The position numbers were made by a program, and so were the translations under genes. A model generated the notes under the pieces. The model saw nothing but the letters and a program-made list of their open reading frames with translations, was not told the origin of the DNA and did not search any database. Shown here in pieces: positions 62,334 through 64,000 of a stretch of DNA of 64,000 nt (the stretch's first letter is position 1; every line of letters starts with the position of its first letter). Origin of the DNA: Burkholderiaceae bacterium (GTDB lineage: Bacteria; Pseudomonadota; Gammaproteobacteria; Burkholderiales; Burkholderiaceae_C); contig SCRU01000059.1 of assembly GCA_004323695.1 (NCBI GenBank), positions 1 to 64,000 on the forward strand, written 5' to 3'.

Positions 62334-62376
62334 GTATCAGGTGTCTAGGCTCGCTGCACGAGCGCAGCATTCTTTC

Positions 62377-62721
62377 TCAGCTTCGCAGTGGAACGGCGAC
62401 CACATCCCCAGGTGAAACCTGCCCTTTTACGATTTCACCTGGACCACTAAACAGCGCGATGTAGACCTTCTCGGTCCACACCTTGCGGAAGCGATTCGAT
62501 ACGAAGAGCATGGAGCGTGCCGGTGGATTCTCAAACGTCAGCTCGATGGCTGTGGGCAGCCATCTGGCGCTGACAGGTGGCTTCTTGCCGCGTCCCGCCT
62601 TCACGATGAGAACCGCCATCTCGCCGCGCTCCATGGTCGCAAAATCCGTGACCACCAGCTTGTCGGCCACCCGCGGCTTCTGGGCGACTGACGGCCACCA
62701 GTTGGCTGTTACGGTGCTCAT
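62377..62721 (-). CDS. Hypothetical protein, 114 residues
   Basis: A beta-rich basic protein (MAVLIVKAGRGKKPPVSARW, SMLFVSNRFRKVWTEKVYIALF). Its ATG overlaps the stop of the 426-residue secretory gene as ATGA, so the two are coupled. Could be a small periplasmic or assembly factor; unsure. Confidence 0.65.
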   Translation of the reverse strand: MSTVTANWWPSVAQKPRVADKLVVTDFATMERGEMAVLIVKAGRGKKPPVSARWLPTAIELTFENPPARSMLFVSNRFRKVWTEKVYIALFSGPGEIVKGQVSPGDVVAVPLRS

Positions 62722-63998
62722 CGGTTGACCGCACGGGCGTGCGCCGCAATCAACTGGGGCATGAGCTCTGAACGGATTGTGGACTGAGCTGTCGAGGAGG
62801 CGATGACAGATTGCACGATCTGGCGTTCAAGGCCCAAACTCTTCAACCACGCATTCAAGGCCAGCATGCTCACGTTTTCACGCGCCAAGTCGGTGTCGCT
62901 CATGGTCAATAGCCGCAAATGCCACTGAGGGTTCATGTAGCGCCTCTGCACCTCCAACTCGATGAGGTCGGCCATGGATATCCCCTGGGTTGCCCAGTTG
63001 GGGACGTTGGAGCTCAGGTAGGTCTGAACAAACTGCGCATCATCGCTTTTGAGCATCTGCTGCACCAGCGGGATCAGTTCTGGTTTTGCTGCGAGCAAAT
63101 TGGCCTGCTCTTCCTGCGGGTACTGTGCCACGCTCATACGAGCCGTGTAGGAATCTTCAAGGGCCATAAACTGGCGCCCGGCGTCCGTTGCAAGCTGGGC
63201 CGGCGTCAGGGCCTTGAGCTCCAGCGGCGTATTCAGGTTACGTTCCAGAGCTCGGATTGCCGTGCCATCGACGCCAGCGAGGTCAACCGTCAGGCGGCGC
63301 TTCACCACGGTGCCGTCCGCCGAGGTTTGCGGTCCATCGAACAAAGTGGACGCCCGTGTGTCGGCATTCGGGAAACCCGATGTGTCCGACGGCGGGAAGC
63401 CAGCGGCGGTGCAATTTTGACCGCGCACGCCGCCATTGGCAAAGGTGGAACATGCCCCCTTGGCCGCCGTAGCCGCCTCGATCTCGGGGATTCCGGCCGG
63501 GATACGCCCTTCGGCCACGTTCAGCGCGTGGGCCATGCCGACGCCGGAACCTGGAGCACTGCGCGGAGCACCACCGCCACCGCCACCGCCGGCAGCCGTC
63601 ACCACCGACCTCGTGGCCGATGGAAGCCCAATCGTGGACACCAGGACGTTGCAGGGGTCCATCCCGCTGAAGCGCTGCTCGTTGCGAATGATCGCTTGCT
63701 CCGACGCGGTTCGCTGAGCCGACTCGCTCACCACCCGCGCGGCACCCGCCGACGCTGTACTTGTCGTCTGGGCGGCCCCCGCAATGGCGTTGGCCAGCCC
63801 GGCCTGCAGCGCGGTCAAGTTGCCAGTGAGCACCCCAGTCTGGGCGGTGATGGCCTGCGTAATTGCCGCTGAAGCCGAATTGACTGCGGCATACACACTC
63901 GGGTCAAAAACCCAGTCTGCCGACGCAGGAGCACAGGAAGTGATGGTCGCAAGAAAAGCGAGAACCTGAAGAATCCTGTTGTGTTTCATGAATTTCAC
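62718..63998 (-). CDS. Predicted secreted protein, possible conjugation/type IV secretion component
   Basis: The 426-residue product has a signal peptide (ILQVLAFLATITSCAPASAD) and a helical, Ala/Ser/Thr-rich N-terminal region (SAAITQAITAQTGVLTGNL) like those of VirB5/TrbJ-type or other conjugation proteins. The middle holds a glycine-rich run and a cysteine pair region (KGACSTFANGGVRGQNC). Start is GTG at 63998 or ATG at 63989; the window edge hides the ribosome site. The secretion role is low-confidence inference. Confidence 0.65.
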   Translation of the reverse strand: MKFMKHNRILQVLAFLATITSCAPASADWVFDPSVYAAVNSASAAITQAITAQTGVLTGNLTALQAGLANAIAGAAQTTSTASAGAARVVSESAQRTASEQAIIRNEQRFSGMDPCNVLVSTIGLPSATRSVVTAAGGGGGGGAPRSAPGSGVGMAHALNVAEGRIPAGIPEIEAATAAKGACSTFANGGVRGQNCTAAGFPPSDTSGFPNADTRASTLFDGPQTSADGTVVKRRLTVDLAGVDGTAIRALERNLNTPLELKALTPAQLATDAGRQFMALEDSYTARMSVAQYPQEEQANLLAAKPELIPLVQQMLKSDDAQFVQTYLSSNVPNWATQGISMADLIELEVQRRYMNPQWHLRLLTMSDTDLARENVSMLALNAWLKSLGLERQIVQSVIASSTAQSTIRSELMPQLIAAHARAVNR

Positions 63999-64000
63999 TT

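Noticed and set aside
62919-63872. 317-residue plus-strand ORF opposite the 426-residue secretory gene
   Set aside because: The minus strand has a signal peptide and coherent composition; the plus ORF is histidine/arginine-rich antisense.

Overview
The window looks like part of a very large mobile replicon, most likely a conjugative megaplasmid or phage-plasmid of a betaproteobacterium (Burkholderiales). This is inferred from the GC-rich coding style, a GNLS-type ribbon-helix-helix protein, a YjjJ-type HipA kinase and plasmid-style UmuD/UmuC. No rRNA, ribosomal protein or central-metabolism gene is present. Replication and repair functions (GyrB, DnaG primase, RecD-like helicase, SNF2-type helicase, DNA polymerase V, SRAP, ParB-like protein, N6-adenine methyltransferase) sit among phage-like orphan genes and a possible start of a secretion/conjugation cluster at the right edge. 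I saw no IS element, CRISPR array or integrase.

Layout. 0-4.5 kb: a lone tRNA-Pro(GGG), a zeta-type kinase toxin with a possible antitoxin, a phage-type orphan and a solitary GyrB. 4.6-10.9 kb: a plus-strand run with a 54-residue membrane peptide missed by the ORF track, a PD-(D/E)XK nuclease next to an SNF2-like helicase, and a NinX-like protein. 10.9-15.4 kb: HipA/YjjJ kinase, then a damage-response operon umuD-xre-SRAP-umuC with a CTG-N10-CAG LexA-type box on the umuD start. 15.4-19.8 kb: a minus-strand operon with an AAA ATPase and a DUF262 protein, divergent from a ParB-like gene. 19.9-33.6 kb: mostly orphans, plus a GHKL ATPase carrying an HELGHH metalloprotease motif, a SLOG/GNAT operon, a NarL-type response regulator and a large HTH protein. 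33.7-36.8 kb: methyltransferase and associated orphans. 36.8-41.6 kb: a repressor-like gene, a structured leader and a 30-gene tRNA array covering all 20 amino acids. 41.6-42.2 kb: HNH endonuclease with terminator. 42.3-52.4 kb: eleven co-directional minus-strand orphans. 52.5-58.5 kb: RecD-like helicase, GNAT, two small genes and primase. 58.5-64 kb: minus-strand membrane/secretory orphans.

Two signals stand out. First, proteins of the 43.8-52.4 kb cluster, and two distant ones (16.6 and 35.1 kb), end in the same peptide, mostly Ala/Ser/Glu-Pro-Arg-Gly-stop, although the bodies of most are unrelated and the codons differ. This looks like a C-terminal tag read by an element-encoded machinery. 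Second, the tRNA array departs from textbook tRNAs: five members have C instead of the near-universal U at position 33, one tRNA-Cys(GCA) has a long variable arm, one tRNA-Leu has lost its long variable arm, and one Met tRNA has an initiator-like C1-A72 mismatch. Several promoters carry inverted repeats with TTCG/CGAA half-sites, suggesting shared regulation. Functions of orphans are inferred from motifs only; no database search was possible.
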